Shown here: one piece after another, positions 63,373 through 64,000 of the stretch
Layout of the letters: each line of letters starts with the position of its first letter
Position numbering within the stretch: position 1 is the stretch's first letter
Origin: CAUZIZ01 sp965218775
GTDB taxonomy: Bacteria; Acidobacteriota; UBA6911; RPQK01; JAJDTT01
Length of the DNA: 64,000 nucleotides
Direction of reading: 5' to 3'
Assembly: GCA_965218775.1 (NCBI GenBank)
Contig: CBDCLS010000004.1
Location: 1,302,001-1,366,000, forward strand
Program-made: the position numbers and the translations under genes
The notes under the pieces: generated by a model
Told to the model about the DNA's origin: nothing
Seen by the model: only the letters and a program-made list of their open reading frames with translations
Databases searched by the model: none

Positions 63373-63530
63373 CAACAGGTAGGAGGAGAATCGAAGAACT
63401 GAGAGCGCCAGCGGTCCCTATGAACGAGACCATCGTTTGGTTTCCTCCTGATCGCCTGGGGGATGTGATTTTCCCATACGCCAGCCCTGCGCCTACTGAA
63501 GTGAACACGATCGTTGAAGCAGTCGAAACA

Positions 63531-63881
63531 CTAGTCATCGATGCGTAGCCTTGGTTTCAACCGAACCGGCTCTGACCAGGTCTGTCCCAGGTCGCCACTG
63601 CTGCTCAAGAATGTTTCCTGTCCCTTGCCATCCCTGGTGGGCCGGTGGAAGATCAGCTCCAATCTCCCCTTTCGGTACAGGAAGGAGGCTCCACAGGTGG
63701 GATACCCCTGTTGGACGTGGTCGAACAGGACTCGATAGGAGGAAAACCTGAGGATTCTTCTCTTTGACCGATCCTGACTGGAAGGGACAGCTGAGGGGTT
63801 ATAGGTCTCTCCCAACGCGATCGTTGGGGTCCAAAACAGCACAACAAGCGCCGTTCCCAGTACCGATTTTGCCAATAGCAC
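63531..63881 (-). CDS. Short exported protein with one sialidase-type (BNR) repeat, truncated
   Basis: 116 residues. A signal peptide (SVLGTALVVLFWTPTIA) is followed by a domain start and one BNR motif, SSSGDLGQTWSEPV (SxDxGxTW). Sialidase-like proteins need several such repeats and about 350 residues, so this is probably a truncated gene or a pseudogene. Nothing in the next 150 bases continues it convincingly. Confidence 0.55.
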   Translation of the reverse strand: MLLAKSVLGTALVVLFWTPTIALGETYNPSAVPSSQDRSKRRILRFSSYRVLFDHVQQGYPTCGASFLYRKGRLELIFHRPTRDGKGQETFLSSSGDLGQTWSEPVRLKPRLRIDD

Positions 63882-63971
63882 TCGGTATTCCGTCGTCTAT
63901 GCTTTGAGCGATTCTTACACTGGTTTCTTCGATCTGGATAAGCTGGCGCCCCAGCTAGTGCAGCTCCCCAT

Positions 63972-63997
63972 AAGTTCTGACCCCTGGGTCAAAACTT
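63972..63997. promoter_or_regulatory. Palindrome at the window end
   Basis: AAGTT-C-TGACCC-CT-GGGTCA-A-AACTT, a stem of eleven pairs with one mismatch. Operator or terminator are both possible. Confidence 0.35.
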
Positions 63998-64000
63998 GTG

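Noticed and set aside
63303..63548. Forward 81-codon open frame after the GT-D-like gene
   Set aside because: No motif, overlaps the end of the GT-D-like gene in another frame, and no ribosome site.
1..64000. tRNA, rRNA or replication origin
   Set aside because: I looked for T-loop motifs and rRNA-like stretches on both strands and found nothing convincing.

Overview
This is a GC-rich (roughly 60 %) bacterial chromosome segment from a Gram-negative organism: it carries genes for lipid A, Kdo transfer and LPS core synthesis and phosphorylation. The gene mix (thioredoxin/YyaL-type protein, sulfatase with an anaerobic sulfatase-maturating enzyme, Gfo/Idh/MocA oxidoreductase, enolase-superfamily enzyme, secreted propeller protein, heptameric intergenic repeats) fits best with an environmental Acidobacteriota-like lineage. 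That assignment is inference; no rRNA gene lies in the window.

Left part (1-31 kb). Positions 1-4312 hold the two permeases and two ATPases of a peptide/nickel-type ABC importer. A catabolic set follows: a Tat-exported oxidoreductase, a sulfatase broken by one in-frame amber codon, and an opposing operon of a membrane protein, an enolase-superfamily enzyme and an unknown protein. The membrane gene is split by a 2.1-kb insertion sequence. Next come the sulfatase-maturating radical SAM enzyme with a SEC-C tail and then mostly housekeeping genes: YyaL-like, RimI, Mn-type superoxide dismutase, HflK/HflC, a class V aminotransferase, threonine synthase, a DUF218 protein, an NhaC-type antiporter, a lipid kinase, LipB, a metallophosphatase-like protein and a CPBP protease.

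Middle and right part (31-63 kb). This is an LPS region with several unusual fusions. Waa A (Kdo transferase) is fused behind a kinase-like domain and is interrupted by a second, nearly identical copy of the 2.1-kb IS. A WaaP/InaA-like kinase, a GT4 glycosyltransferase and a protein with two LPS-kinase-like domains plus a ParB-like domain follow. Then come an ABC ATPase relic, a FabF-type ketosynthase, LpxB and a large secreted repeat protein. An AT-richer GT2 gene and an IS256-family element precede a giant reducing polyketide synthase (KS-AT-DH-MT-like-ER-KR-ACP). The last domain of that synthase is an LpxL/HtrB-type lipid A acyltransferase, cut off by the IS256 element. A small membrane protein, a GT9 heptosyltransferase, a DUF374 acyltransferase, an SGNH hydrolase, relics and a GT-D-like protein complete the region.

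The most interesting proposal is that the synthase makes a fully reduced acyl chain on its own ACP and hands it in cis to the fused lipid A acyltransferase, next to lpxB, a dedicated ketosynthase and four kinase-like domains acting on LPS sugars. The locus also shows decay: IS elements hit waaA, the synthase and the GT2 gene, and an ABC relic, an SGNH relic, an IS6 relic and a nonsense-mutated sulfatase are present. Intergenic regions carry a dispersed repeat family, 27-bp repeats, 7-bp tandem repeats and a 105-bp inverted-repeat element. I saw no tRNA, rRNA or CRISPR array.
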